Positions 16,690 to 23,975 of a stretch of 51,684 nucleotides of DNA are shown piece after piece. The notes under the pieces are model-generated. The model made no database searches. It saw nothing but the letters and a program-made list of their open reading frames with translations, and was not told the DNA's origin. Numbering within the stretch: position 1 is the stretch's first letter; each line of letters opens with the position of its first letter. Origin of the DNA: a bacterium (lineage in GTDB: Bacteria; Patescibacteriota; Gracilibacteria; UBA4473); NCBI GenBank assembly GCA_009995455.1, contig JAACPJ010000006.1, positions 1 through 51,684 on the forward strand. Reading direction: 5' to 3'. Position numbers and translations under genes: made by a program.

Positions 16690-16982
16690 TGACTAAGATT
16701 TCTGAAATTGAAATTATTCCCATCAAACCACAAAAAGGCTTATTAGCTTTTGCGAACTTTGTTTTGGATGAAAAACTATTTGTAAGCTCCGTTGCCATAC
16801 ACTCTAAAATCGATGGTTCAGGCTATCGCTTAACCTATCCGAAAAAGAATAAATTTGACCTCTTTCATCCAATAAATCGCCAAACCTCCAAAGCAATCGA
16901 GGAAGCCATTATTTCTGAATTTAAAAATGTAATGAACTTGAACAATGATAGATACAATCGTCCTCTCAATACCTCAGCATAA
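16689..16982 (+). CDS. SpoVG-family protein
   Basis: 97 residues, the usual size of SpoVG. The pattern matches the family throughout: SEIEIIPIKPQKGLLAFANFV, then LDEKLFVSSVAIH, an L-T-Y-P-x-K strand, FHPINRQTS and a final helix. SpoVG proteins are site-specific DNA/RNA-binding regulators of septation and gene expression. On this element it probably regulates replication or gene expression (inference). It starts by 1-base overlap with the 50-residue ORF and its 3' end overlaps the replication gene by 38 bases. Confidence 0.75.
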   Translation: MTKISEIEIIPIKPQKGLLAFANFVLDEKLFVSSVAIHSKIDGSGYRLTYPKKNKFDLFHPINRQTSKAIEEAIISEFKNVMNLNNDRYNRPLNTSA

Positions 16983-18099
16983 GTTCAAAATCCTGAACCA
17001 CGAAAGATTCAATCCTTCGACCAGAGGGCTTTATCAACCTCCATATACAGTAATGGGTGGGAAGCCTTTTATAAAATCAATGCAGAACCCTCCAAAATCA
17101 GCCTTTAAAAATGGAGTCTATTTACCAAGACTTACAGTTATAAAAGCTATTCGCAACGGTGGCTATGTGATTGAGTTAAAAATTGAGCTGTCCTTGCCTA
17201 AATTATTTTTCGGTAATAATTTTGATGAATTAGAAAATAATAACTTTTTACGCATTATACGCCTGCTCAGCCGTGCTTTATATAGTATGGAAGTAGAAGT
17301 TGCTTTTGAATATTTAGAAAATGCTTCTGTGTCGGCTATTCACTATTCAAAAAACATTCACCTGAAGAATTACACTTCGTGTTCTATGGTCTTGAGTGAA
17401 CTGCAAAAAATAGACCTTTCTCAAAAAATAGATGTTGGCTCTGAGAAATTCCGAAATGGTGGACACGCTTTGCACTTTCATACCAATACCAGAGACCTTG
17501 TATTTTACGATAAAATGAAAGACTTAGAGCAGGCTAAAGTAAGTGAAAAGCGTGCCATAGAAAAAGATAATCTAATTCAAATGGCACTCTTTGATGAGTT
17601 TCCAAATCCGAAAGCTCTTCAAGTCCTTCGGATGGAGCTACGACTTGGAAACCCTCAAGAAATAAAACGCACTTTATCTAAAATTGATATAGAAACAGAC
17701 CTTCGATTTAATTTGCTCTTCAAAAAACAGATTTCACAAAAAATGCTTCAGTACTTTTGGGAACAGATTGAAGAATCCAGCCAAATACTGAACTTTAAAA
17801 CTGAAGGTGTTTTTGAATTAGCAGAAAGCCTAAAGGCTAATAATCCAGACCTAAAAGCACAAAAGATACTTGAATATATTGCCTTTTTGGTACTCGGAAG
17901 AGAAGAAACCACTAAACGCCTTAGAAGCTTTTTAGGGTATGAAGGTTCTCCAAGTGCGAATCGGAAGTGGTATGGCATCAAAAAAGCTATTAAATCGCTC
18001 AAATATGACCGTAGAGGGAACTATCAGGCACTGGATGAAATAGGAGGTAGCTTGGTGAATTTCGAGTCTACAAAACTTGAAGATTTAAATTCTGATTGA
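16945..18099 (+). CDS. Phage/plasmid replication protein, gene II/X-like
   Basis: 384 residues. It opens with MIDTIVLSIP, typical of this family. The family's central stretch follows with SAIHYSKNI, GGHALHFHTNTRDLVFYDKMKDLEQ and then VLRMELRLGN. Proteins of this type start rolling-circle replication of filamentous phages and small plasmids by nicking one strand with a tyrosine; several Tyr are present but I cannot assign the nucleophile. The start lies 38 bases inside the SpoVG-like gene, and the characteristic N-terminus supports it. It implies the element can replicate as a circle. Confidence 0.7.
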   Translation: MIDTIVLSIPQHKFKILNHERFNPSTRGLYQPPYTVMGGKPFIKSMQNPPKSAFKNGVYLPRLTVIKAIRNGGYVIELKIELSLPKLFFGNNFDELENNNFLRIIRLLSRALYSMEVEVAFEYLENASVSAIHYSKNIHLKNYTSCSMVLSELQKIDLSQKIDVGSEKFRNGGHALHFHTNTRDLVFYDKMKDLEQAKVSEKRAIEKDNLIQMALFDEFPNPKALQVLRMELRLGNPQEIKRTLSKIDIETDLRFNLLFKKQISQKMLQYFWEQIEESSQILNFKTEGVFELAESLKANNPDLKAQKILEYIAFLVLGREETTKRLRSFLGYEGSPSANRKWYGIKKAIKSLKYDRRGNYQALDEIGGSLVNFESTKLEDLNSD

Positions 18100-18158
18100 G
18101 GTTTTTTAATAAAAGTATTAAATTCATAATACAAGGAAAATGTAATGAAAAATTTAAA

Positions 18159-18491
18159 ATGAAAAAACTGATATTGCTTGTCTGCGTAATCTTCTTATTT
18201 GGTTGTGAGCAAGAAGGTGTTGTTGAAATAGAGGAATGCGTCGAAACAATTAAGGTTAAAGAAAACAGTTTTAAAGCTATCACCAAAACCTTTACTTGTA
18301 CTTATGATTGGACAGAAAAGGAAGATGTACACAATGGAGCGTTATGTGTGAGTCTTGAGTTAAACAAAAATAATCAATGCAAGAGAGCATATATCTACGA
18401 AAAGACTCCATCTAAAAAATGTGCTGTAAATTCTTTTTTGAATAATAAAGGAGATTGTGAATGTCAAGACCCCAAGGAATACCCTTACTGA
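18159..18491 (+). CDS. Cys-rich lipoprotein, N-terminal part (frameshifted)
   Basis: 110 residues from the ATG at 18159. A lipoprotein signal, MKKLILLVCVIFLFGC, puts the lipid-bearing Cys at 16. The mature part has paired Cys, ending with a repeat-like unit (CAVNSFLNNKGDCEC) just before the stop. That unit continues in the +1 frame in the next ORF, so this is probably the front of one protein. AAGGA precedes a 5-codon ORF (ATG 18145) whose TGA overlaps this ATG, so initiation may occur by coupling. A TTG at 18096 would give a longer, unlikely start. Confidence 0.6.
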   Translation: MKKLILLVCVIFLFGCEQEGVVEIEECVETIKVKENSFKAITKTFTCTYDWTEKEDVHNGALCVSLELNKNNQCKRAYIYEKTPSKKCAVNSFLNNKGDCECQDPKEYPY

Positions 18492-19479
18492 GGGTGTTTG
18501 CAAGTTGAAAGTATGTGAAAAAGACTTTCATTTAAATGATAAAGGTCAATGTATTTGTCCAGAAGAACACATTTTCAGTGAAGGAGACAATAAATGTTAT
18601 TCTCCAAGAAACTTTATCAAAGAACAGTCGCTAAAAAGTAATTCGCAAAAGGAAGAAACTGACTTTTTACACGGAGAATGGATTTTGGAAGAAATTGAGC
18701 CGTACGAAGTTGGAATGTACTCAACAGATGGAGCAACTGAGCAACTTAACAATATAAAAATTGGAGATATCGTTAATATTTATGGAAATACAATTGCAGT
18801 CAGGCAAAGTCCTGTTTGTAGCTATAATCCTGATTTATCAGGGATAGAGAACCACAAACAAGATAAAAATGATAAATATAATCTTGAGAATGGAATTTGG
18901 GATATCAAAGGATCATGTGGAAGTGCAGGTTGTAGTACCCCATCTCCTTCTAGTAAGATATTTGATAATTCAGAGCTTGTACTAGTGCCAAATACTTCAT
19001 ATTGTGAGAATGAGGCATTGTCAAAAATTGTACTAATTAGTAACAACAAAATTGTTTTAGATGGCTTTGCCCACTTATTCTATCTTCAAAGGAAATCTCC
19101 TATGGAAGATGATAGTACTTTTAAAATATTGAATAAATTAAGTATAGCAGGTATAGACAATTATAAAGAGTTTGGAGAAGTGCTTCAGAACCTAATATCT
19201 TTATCAAACGGAAGTGAAACTAATTTACATAAATCTATATCTCTTGTGAGAATTTTTAGCTCTGCTGATGGTGAAGTTCAAGTTAATAATCCAGCGGATT
19301 TTTCTAAACAGACTGATAGATTATTTAACTTTAAAATAAAAGACCTTCTAAAAGATGTTTCTACTGAATCTATGTGGTTTTCTTGGAAAGGAGCAATGCT
19401 TGGGAGTGGAGACATCTGGATTGTTCCAGTTGAAGAAGATGGAATAGAACAATATCAAGTAACATTTCATCTAGATTAG
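18457..19479 (+). CDS. Cys-rich surface protein, C-terminal part (frameshifted)
   Basis: Open frame of 340 codons from a GTG at 18457, but without any signal peptide. Its first 50 residues hold the unit CEKDFHLNDKGQCICPEEH, a second copy of the unit that ends the preceding ORF. A single +1 shift near 18482-18486 would join the two frames as CECQDPKEYP-TEGVCKL. The remaining 290 residues are unrecognised and have few Cys. It most likely forms the body of a lipoprotein of about 440 residues exposed on the cell surface, interrupted by a real or sequencing frameshift. Confidence 0.55.
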   Translation: MNVKTPRNTLTEGVCKLKVCEKDFHLNDKGQCICPEEHIFSEGDNKCYSPRNFIKEQSLKSNSQKEETDFLHGEWILEEIEPYEVGMYSTDGATEQLNNIKIGDIVNIYGNTIAVRQSPVCSYNPDLSGIENHKQDKNDKYNLENGIWDIKGSCGSAGCSTPSPSSKIFDNSELVLVPNTSYCENEALSKIVLISNNKIVLDGFAHLFYLQRKSPMEDDSTFKILNKLSIAGIDNYKEFGEVLQNLISLSNGSETNLHKSISLVRIFSSADGEVQVNNPADFSKQTDRLFNFKIKDLLKDVSTESMWFSWKGAMLGSGDIWIVPVEEDGIEQYQVTFHLD

Positions 19480-19529
19480 ACTTGTATTTTTATTGGAAAC
19501 GGAAATATGGACGAAAAAATCGTTTATAT

Positions 19530-19558
19530 TTGACTTTTAGTTGTATTTTCTATATGAT
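19530..19558 (+). promoter_or_regulatory. Promoter of the defence-like gene pair
   Basis: TTGACT (19530-19535), 17-base spacer, TATGAT (19553-19558). It lies in the 123-base gap before the ATPase gene, so the ATPase, RloB-like and recombinase genes can form a separate transcript from the rest of the element. Confidence 0.55.
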
Positions 19559-19602
19559 TTAGGTGAATTTAAATCAAATTCCGTTCCTAACCATATGAAA
19601 AA

Positions 19603-20919
19603 ATGTTTTCCAAAATAAGAATCAAGAACTTTAAATCCATAGAAGACCTTTTAGTTGATTTTTCTTATGCAGAAGGAAAAGCTCCAAACAACTATAAAGA
19701 TTCAAATATCATTTCTTTTTTAGAGCCTAACTCTAAGGCTGATAACAGAGTAGTTTCCGTTATGAATATGTACGGAGCTAATGCTAGTGGGAAGAGTAAT
19801 ATTATTGAAGTTTTATCACACATAACAAATATAATCAGAAATGGATTAAAACCTGATTATCCATTTTGTCCGAATAAGCTTAAAAAATTGGAGAATGAAA
19901 CACTTATTCAAATGAATTTTTTCATAAATAAGCATTCTTATGAGTATTCCATCGCCTATAATAATAAAACTATAACTATGGAATCTTTATATTTAGAAGG
20001 GAAAAAATTATTTTCTATTGATAAAACAGAAAGTAATTTTGAAGGCATTAAAACAAGGGCTTATGGAAATAAGGTAATCAGAGAACGGTTTCAAACATCC
20101 TGTTTAACGCTCTATGATGAAGAAGTAAATCAGATTAATACATTCTTATCTAGTGTAGTTTCAGATTTGCCAAGCTTAAACAAGAACTTAACACTTGTAT
20201 TTAACTTTTTAACCAAGAAAATTGCAGTCTTAAGGGATAGTGCTGTTCACGCTAGTCACGGAGTAAACCTTCTTTCAAAGTCTCAACAAGACAAAGATAT
20301 TAAAATTGCCTTTGATAAGATAACAGAAATAATCAAAGAATTAGATATAGATATTAATAAGTTTGAATACGAAAACGATGAAGAAGAATTAATTATGAGT
20401 GAAAAAGGGGAAGTTCAAGTGAAAATTCCAGCAAATTCATATTCTTCATACAAAATCGATAAAGCAAAAAATAGACTTATAACAAATAGGATTAAGTCTT
20501 ATCATACAAATTCAGAAGGGAAAGAAGTTCCTTTTGATATTGCCGAAGAATCGGTTGGAACAAGAGTTGCTTTTGGCTTAGTTGGATTCATCCTTAAGAC
20601 ATTAGAAGATGGAGGTGTCTTGATTATTGATGAGTTAGACCGTTCGCTACATACCCTTATTTTAAAACGGTTAGTGCGGATGTTTAAAGATAAAGATTTA
20701 AATAGGAATAACGCTCAGTTAATCTCAACCCTTCACAATACGGATATTTTAGAAGATAGCATTTATAAAATTTCTGAATTTGCCTTTATTAATAAAAATC
20801 AAAAAAGAGGTACTTTTATAAAACGATTGTCTGATTATGAAGGTGTCCGAAATGATATGAACTTTAGAGATAGATATTTAGATGGTTTATACTTAGGTAT
20901 TCCTTATCCATACAACTAA
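19603..20919 (+). CDS. ABC/SMC-like ATPase of an AbiL/RloAB-type defence pair
   Basis: 438 residues. It starts IRIKNFKSIEDL, typical of RecF/OLD-like ATPases. Walker A is GANASGKS (58-65). A signature-like ESVGTRVAFGL lies near 316, Walker B LIIDELDRSLH is at about 340-350, and a switch His occurs in STLHNTD. This is the AAA_15/AAA_21 class found in abortive-infection systems. The next gene is an RloB-like protein 8 bases on, the arrangement of AbiLi-AbiLii and RloA-RloB. By analogy it senses infection and releases or activates the partner nuclease. Function in this host is inferred. Confidence 0.75.
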   Translation: MFSKIRIKNFKSIEDLLVDFSYAEGKAPNNYKDSNIISFLEPNSKADNRVVSVMNMYGANASGKSNIIEVLSHITNIIRNGLKPDYPFCPNKLKKLENETLIQMNFFINKHSYEYSIAYNNKTITMESLYLEGKKLFSIDKTESNFEGIKTRAYGNKVIRERFQTSCLTLYDEEVNQINTFLSSVVSDLPSLNKNLTLVFNFLTKKIAVLRDSAVHASHGVNLLSKSQQDKDIKIAFDKITEIIKELDIDINKFEYENDEEELIMSEKGEVQVKIPANSYSSYKIDKAKNRLITNRIKSYHTNSEGKEVPFDIAEESVGTRVAFGLVGFILKTLEDGGVLIIDELDRSLHTLILKRLVRMFKDKDLNRNNAQLISTLHNTDILEDSIYKISEFAFINKNQKRGTFIKRLSDYEGVRNDMNFRDRYLDGLYLGIPYPYN

Positions 20920-20926
20920 AATTCAA

Positions 20927-21541
20927 ATGAGACATATTTATGTTTTTTGCGAAGGAGATACTGAATATAACTATGTTCAAAAACTTAATCGTGTGTTAAG
21001 AGAGAATGATTGTCAAGATTTATCTTTTACTACTGTTAATATGAACGGTGGTTTAACTGCAAGTGGGTATGTCTCAAAAATAAAATCTGAAATTAGAAAG
21101 AAGCAAAGTAAAGATTATAAGAATTTTCAAGAAATTTATATCTGGCTTGATTACGATATTTTTAAGAGAGCTAATATAGCTGTTGATGAAGTTAAGAAAG
21201 AAATTAGCTCCCTAAAAGCTGGAAGTAAGAACTTAATAGTTATTTTGAACTATATGAACGGTGAGGATTTTATGGTTTTAAATTACCCTAAAGTTAAAGT
21301 TTTAGAATGGAATCAGAAGTGTATTGGCAAAAATCATTTTGAGAATCCTATGGATTCTGTAAGTTGCATTGAAGAGTTTAATAAAGTACTGCCTGATTAC
21401 CAAAAGGGGCATTTTCCAATGGATATTGCCTTTACTAAAGAAACTTTAAAAATGTGCTTACAAAATATGGAATTATCAGACGTAGAGATAAAAAGTGATG
21501 CTAAAACACTTTTAGAAATTGTTTTAACAAAAATCGCGTAA
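20927..21541 (+). CDS. RloB/AbiLii-like TOPRIM-type effector
   Basis: 204 residues. YVFCEGDTEYNYV (5-17) carries the Glu of a TOPRIM-like fold, as in the RloB family's CEGxTE motif. IWLDYDIF at about 71-78 supplies the acidic pair. The size and motifs match the small partner of RloA/AbiLi ATPases, presumed nucleases. It is read directly behind the ATPase and its stop touches the recombinase start (TAAATG). PARIS (AriA-AriB) is a comparable two-gene design, but the N-terminal CEGxTE favours RloB. Confidence 0.68.
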   Translation: MRHIYVFCEGDTEYNYVQKLNRVLRENDCQDLSFTTVNMNGGLTASGYVSKIKSEIRKKQSKDYKNFQEIYIWLDYDIFKRANIAVDEVKKEISSLKAGSKNLIVILNYMNGEDFMVLNYPKVKVLEWNQKCIGKNHFENPMDSVSCIEEFNKVLPDYQKGHFPMDIAFTKETLKMCLQNMELSDVEIKSDAKTLLEIVLTKIA

Positions 21542-23020
21542 ATGAAAGCTGTAATTCTCGTTCGTGTTTCTAGTAAAGAGCAGGAAGATAATCATTCGCT
21601 TGATGCACAACAAGAAAAACTCACGGCTTATTGTGACCAGAAAGGTTTTGAAAAACCCGAGGTATTTAGAATTGTTGAATCTTCTACACAAGGAGAGCGG
21701 AAGAAGTTTAATGAAATGATTAAATGGATAAATCAGCAAGGCGAGTTGGTTTATTTAGTGGTTGACGCTGTTGATAGACTCCAAAGAAGTTTTAAAGAAA
21801 CCATCATTCTCACAGATATGATGAAAGCCAAAAAGCTCGAGCTACATTTTCTTAAAGAGAACCTGATTTTGGGTGAAGACGCAAACCCGATGCAGGTGAT
21901 GATGTGGAACTTTGCCGTAATGTGTGCTCAGAATTTCGTTTTAAGCTCTGGTTATAATATTAAGCGTTCTAACCAAAGAAAGCTCAATAATGGTGAATAC
22001 ATTCGCCAAGCACCAGTTGGTTATCGCAATTATCGAGATGATAGTGGAAGAAGCCAAATCAGAGTTGATGAAAATAGAGCCTATTTAGTAAAAGAGGCTT
22101 TTGAACTTTATTCAACTGGTAATCACTCTGTTAGTTCGCTTTGGAAGTATTTAAAAGAAAAAAAGCTTACGGTCATCAAAAAAGCCGAACGACCACTTAT
22201 TGGTCGAGCCAGCGTTGCCCGAATGCTTCAAGATAAATTCTATATCGGTACAATGACGGTTAAAGGCAAAGAATATCCACATAATTACCCAACACTTATT
22301 GATGATTTCACATTCCAGAAATGCCAAAAAGTAATGCACAGTAAAACTCAAAAGCACAAAAAAGAAGACACCAAGCATTCTTACGCCCTGAAAGGTATCC
22401 TGAAAAACAGAGCCACAGGAAGGTTGATGTCAGGCTCAACCACAAAAGGAAATATCTACTATTACAGTCCTAAGTATGGCGATAGCCCAGCCTCTAAGAA
22501 TGTGAAAGAAGAAATCATATTGGCTCAAATAGAAGAAGTTTTTAAAAGCATTGTTATACCTGATGAAATTCGTACAGAACTAAAAGAACGACTTAAAAAT
22601 ATCCACGAATCCAAAAATTACTTCAAAGAGCAATCAATTGCTCGAATCAAGAAAAAGTACAACGGCATTGATAAAAAACTTTCAAACCTGCTTAATTTGC
22701 GAATTGACGATAGGATTACTCAGAAAGAGTATGACAAAAAAGCGACTGAACTAAAACAAGAAAAAAAAGATTTAGAGCTTGAAATAAAGCAGTTTGATGA
22801 TGCAGATGAAAAGTTTGCTATTACCGTCCAATACTTGCTTGACCTTTGCTCGAAGGCTCACGAACTTTTTAAAAGTTCTAAACCAGAGCAAAAACGCCGA
22901 TTGATTAACTTTGTACTTTCAAACCTTTCTTTAGATGGAGAAAGACTGCACTATGACTTGAACAAACCGTTCGATGTCATAGCACAATCTTCTAAAAGTT
23001 CTGAGTGGTACACGCGATAG
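21542..23020 (+). CDS. Large serine recombinase (integrase)
   Basis: 492 residues. The resolvase domain has RVSS with catalytic Ser10, and VDAVDRLQRS with the conserved Asp/Arg. A recombinase domain follows (about 150-270), and the C-terminal part has a long Lys/Glu coiled coil (about 365-420). The zinc-ribbon region after LKGILKNRATGRL lacks the Cys residues normally expected there. It would integrate and excise the element. The start follows the RloB-like stop directly. The last codons (TGG TAC ACG CGA TAG) lie inside the tRNA-Arg gene, so its C-terminus is set by the att site. Confidence 0.88.
   Translation: MKAVILVRVSSKEQEDNHSLDAQQEKLTAYCDQKGFEKPEVFRIVESSTQGERKKFNEMIKWINQQGELVYLVVDAVDRLQRSFKETIILTDMMKAKKLELHFLKENLILGEDANPMQVMMWNFAVMCAQNFVLSSGYNIKRSNQRKLNNGEYIRQAPVGYRNYRDDSGRSQIRVDENRAYLVKEAFELYSTGNHSVSSLWKYLKEKKLTVIKKAERPLIGRASVARMLQDKFYIGTMTVKGKEYPHNYPTLIDDFTFQKCQKVMHSKTQKHKKEDTKHSYALKGILKNRATGRLMSGSTTKGNIYYYSPKYGDSPASKNVKEEIILAQIEEVFKSIVIPDEIRTELKERLKNIHESKNYFKEQSIARIKKKYNGIDKKLSNLLNLRIDDRITQKEYDKKATELKQEKKDLELEIKQFDDADEKFAITVQYLLDLCSKAHELFKSSKPEQKRRLINFVLSNLSLDGERLHYDLNKPFDVIAQSSKSSEWYTR
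23006..23015 (+). repeat. Right attachment site core (attR)
   Basis: TGGTACACGC, identical to the left copy at 15427-15436. It lies in the acceptor end of tRNA-Arg and in the last codons of the serine recombinase gene. Confidence 0.75.
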
Positions 23021-23082
23021 GATTCGAACCTATGACCCTCGGTTCCGAAGACCGATGCTCTATCCAGCTGAGCTACGCGTGC
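23006..23082 (-). tRNA. tRNA-Arg (anticodon UCG)
   Basis: 77 bases with CCA encoded. On the minus strand the acceptor strand GCACGCG pairs with CGCGTGT (one G-U). The D-arm is AGCTCAGCTGGATAGAGC, the anticodon loop CTTCGGA gives UCG, and the T-arm contains GGTTCGAATCC. All arms are intact despite insertion of the element at the 3' end. Its transcript now runs antisense into the end of the recombinase gene instead of into its former terminator. Confidence 0.95.
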
Positions 23083-23104
23083 ATCTTTTTGTAAGAGCTT
23101 GCCG

Positions 23105-23132
23105 ATTGTAGACAGAGACTGCCTGAGGGCAA
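23105..23132 (-). promoter_or_regulatory. Promoter of tRNA-Arg
   Basis: On the minus strand TTGCCC (23132-23127) is 16 bases from TACAAT (23110-23105), placing the start about 15 bases before the tRNA. Confidence 0.6.
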
Positions 23133-23227
23133 GTAATTTTTTTGTTTCGCTTTGATGAGTGTTTTTTGCGTCACTTAAAACGACGAATCTTCGTTTTAAT
23201 AGAAGTATTTACTAAGCCTCTTTAATC

Positions 23228-23593
23228 ATGAAAAATTTTAACTTTAATCTTGTGGCGTTGTTTGTTTTAGGAATTCTTTTAGTGGGCTGTGAAACGGCCT
23301 CTAGCTCTCAGATAACCCCGAATGAAACTTCAATGGAAAATACTGAAAATCAACTTACAACTCTAGAAGTAGAAGTCTTGAGTGTCAGGGCAGAAAAAGA
23401 TGGCTATACGGTGGCTTTAGAAGCGAATGCTGGTGAAAATTATGAAGGGGTTTTTTCTATTCCTAATATGGGACCAGACCGAACTTTTGATTTTGCTGAT
23501 TTAGCCCCCGGTAATTCTTTGTCGGTTACGGCTGAAATGTGGGAAGGGGAGGACGGTAAGCATCTTTTAGTACGTTCAGCTGAAAAGTTGTAG
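23228..23593 (+). CDS. Small lipoprotein, hypothetical
   Basis: 121 residues. A signal peptide ends in the lipobox LVGC (lipid Cys near 21) and is followed by a Ser/Thr/Glu-rich linker. A compact domain of about 75 residues has alternating beta-like strands (LEVEVLSVRAEKDGYTVALEA). No family recognised. An imperfect hairpin AAAACGA/TCGTTTT (23177-23197) lies upstream. Probably a surface protein; function unknown. Confidence 0.65.
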   Translation: MKNFNFNLVALFVLGILLVGCETASSSQITPNETSMENTENQLTTLEVEVLSVRAEKDGYTVALEANAGENYEGVFSIPNMGPDRTFDFADLAPGNSLSVTAEMWEGEDGKHLLVRSAEKL

Positions 23594-23653
23594 AGCGGTT
23601 ACTTGCTTTTATTTAAAAATATTTTATTATGATTTAAATAATTAAAAGTAATC

Positions 23654-23914
23654 ATGGCTGAAACTCAACACCCTTACGATGTAGCGCGTCGTTTAGACGA
23701 ACATACAAAAAATTTAGCAGAAGCAGGCTCAAAACAAGGTGATTGTAAAAGATGTTTAGATTTAGTCTGCCGTTTTAACGTTACCGCTTTAGATATAGTA
23801 AGGGCTGCTGAACAGAATCCAATGACTGATGATATCAAGCAATTTACCTGTGACGATACAGAAACAGACCCGTTAGTTTCACAAAAATTAGGAATGATTA
23901 AAGATTACGAATAG
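23654..23914 (+). CDS. Small Cys-containing hypothetical protein
   Basis: 86 residues, soluble, helical. Cys occur as C-x-x-C (GDCKRCLDLVC) plus a later TCDD, which could bind a metal. No family recognised. It lies 62 bases upstream of the nuclease-umuDC operon on the same strand, but a promoter sits between them. Confidence 0.5.
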   Translation: MAETQHPYDVARRLDEHTKNLAEAGSKQGDCKRCLDLVCRFNVTALDIVRAAEQNPMTDDIKQFTCDDTETDPLVSQKLGMIKDYE

Positions 23915-23930
23915 ACTTCGTAAATTCCCC

Positions 23931-23963
23931 TTGAACATACACCCATCAGTTTGCTAATCTGAT
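23931..23963 (+). promoter_or_regulatory. Promoter and palindromic operator of the umuDC operon
   Basis: TTGAAC (23931-23936), 18-base spacer, TAATCT (23955-23960). The -10 sits inside ATCAGTTTGCTAATCTGAT (23945-23963), whose arms ATCAG-n-TT and AA-n-CTGAT mirror each other. A repressor bound there would block RNA polymerase. A LexA-like protein is the obvious candidate given the genes, but the sequence is not a known LexA consensus. Confidence 0.5.
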
Positions 23964-23975
23964 TTCCCACCAACT

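Larger units (their letters stand above)
15427..23015 (+). mobile_element. Integrative element in tRNA-Arg(UCG), about 7.6 kb
   Basis: Bounded by a 10-bp direct repeat of the tRNA 3' end. All its genes read left to right and are closely packed or overlapping. They encode an unknown protein, a 50-residue ORF, a SpoVG-like protein, a gene II/X-type replication protein, a Cys-rich lipoprotein (frameshifted), an ATPase + RloB-type pair and a large serine recombinase at the right end. Replication initiator plus recombinase suggests a plasmid-like element that can excise, replicate as a circle of 7579 bp and reintegrate. No conjugation, capsid or packaging genes are visible, so transfer would depend on a helper or uptake. 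Confidence 0.8.

Noticed and set aside
18096-18158. Longer start (TTG 18096) for the lipoprotein
   Set aside because: It would place 21 residues before a textbook lipoprotein signal peptide.
19603-21541. PARIS (AriA-AriB) system
   Set aside because: Similar two-gene layout, but the second protein's N-terminal CEGxTE motif and size fit RloB/AbiLii better.
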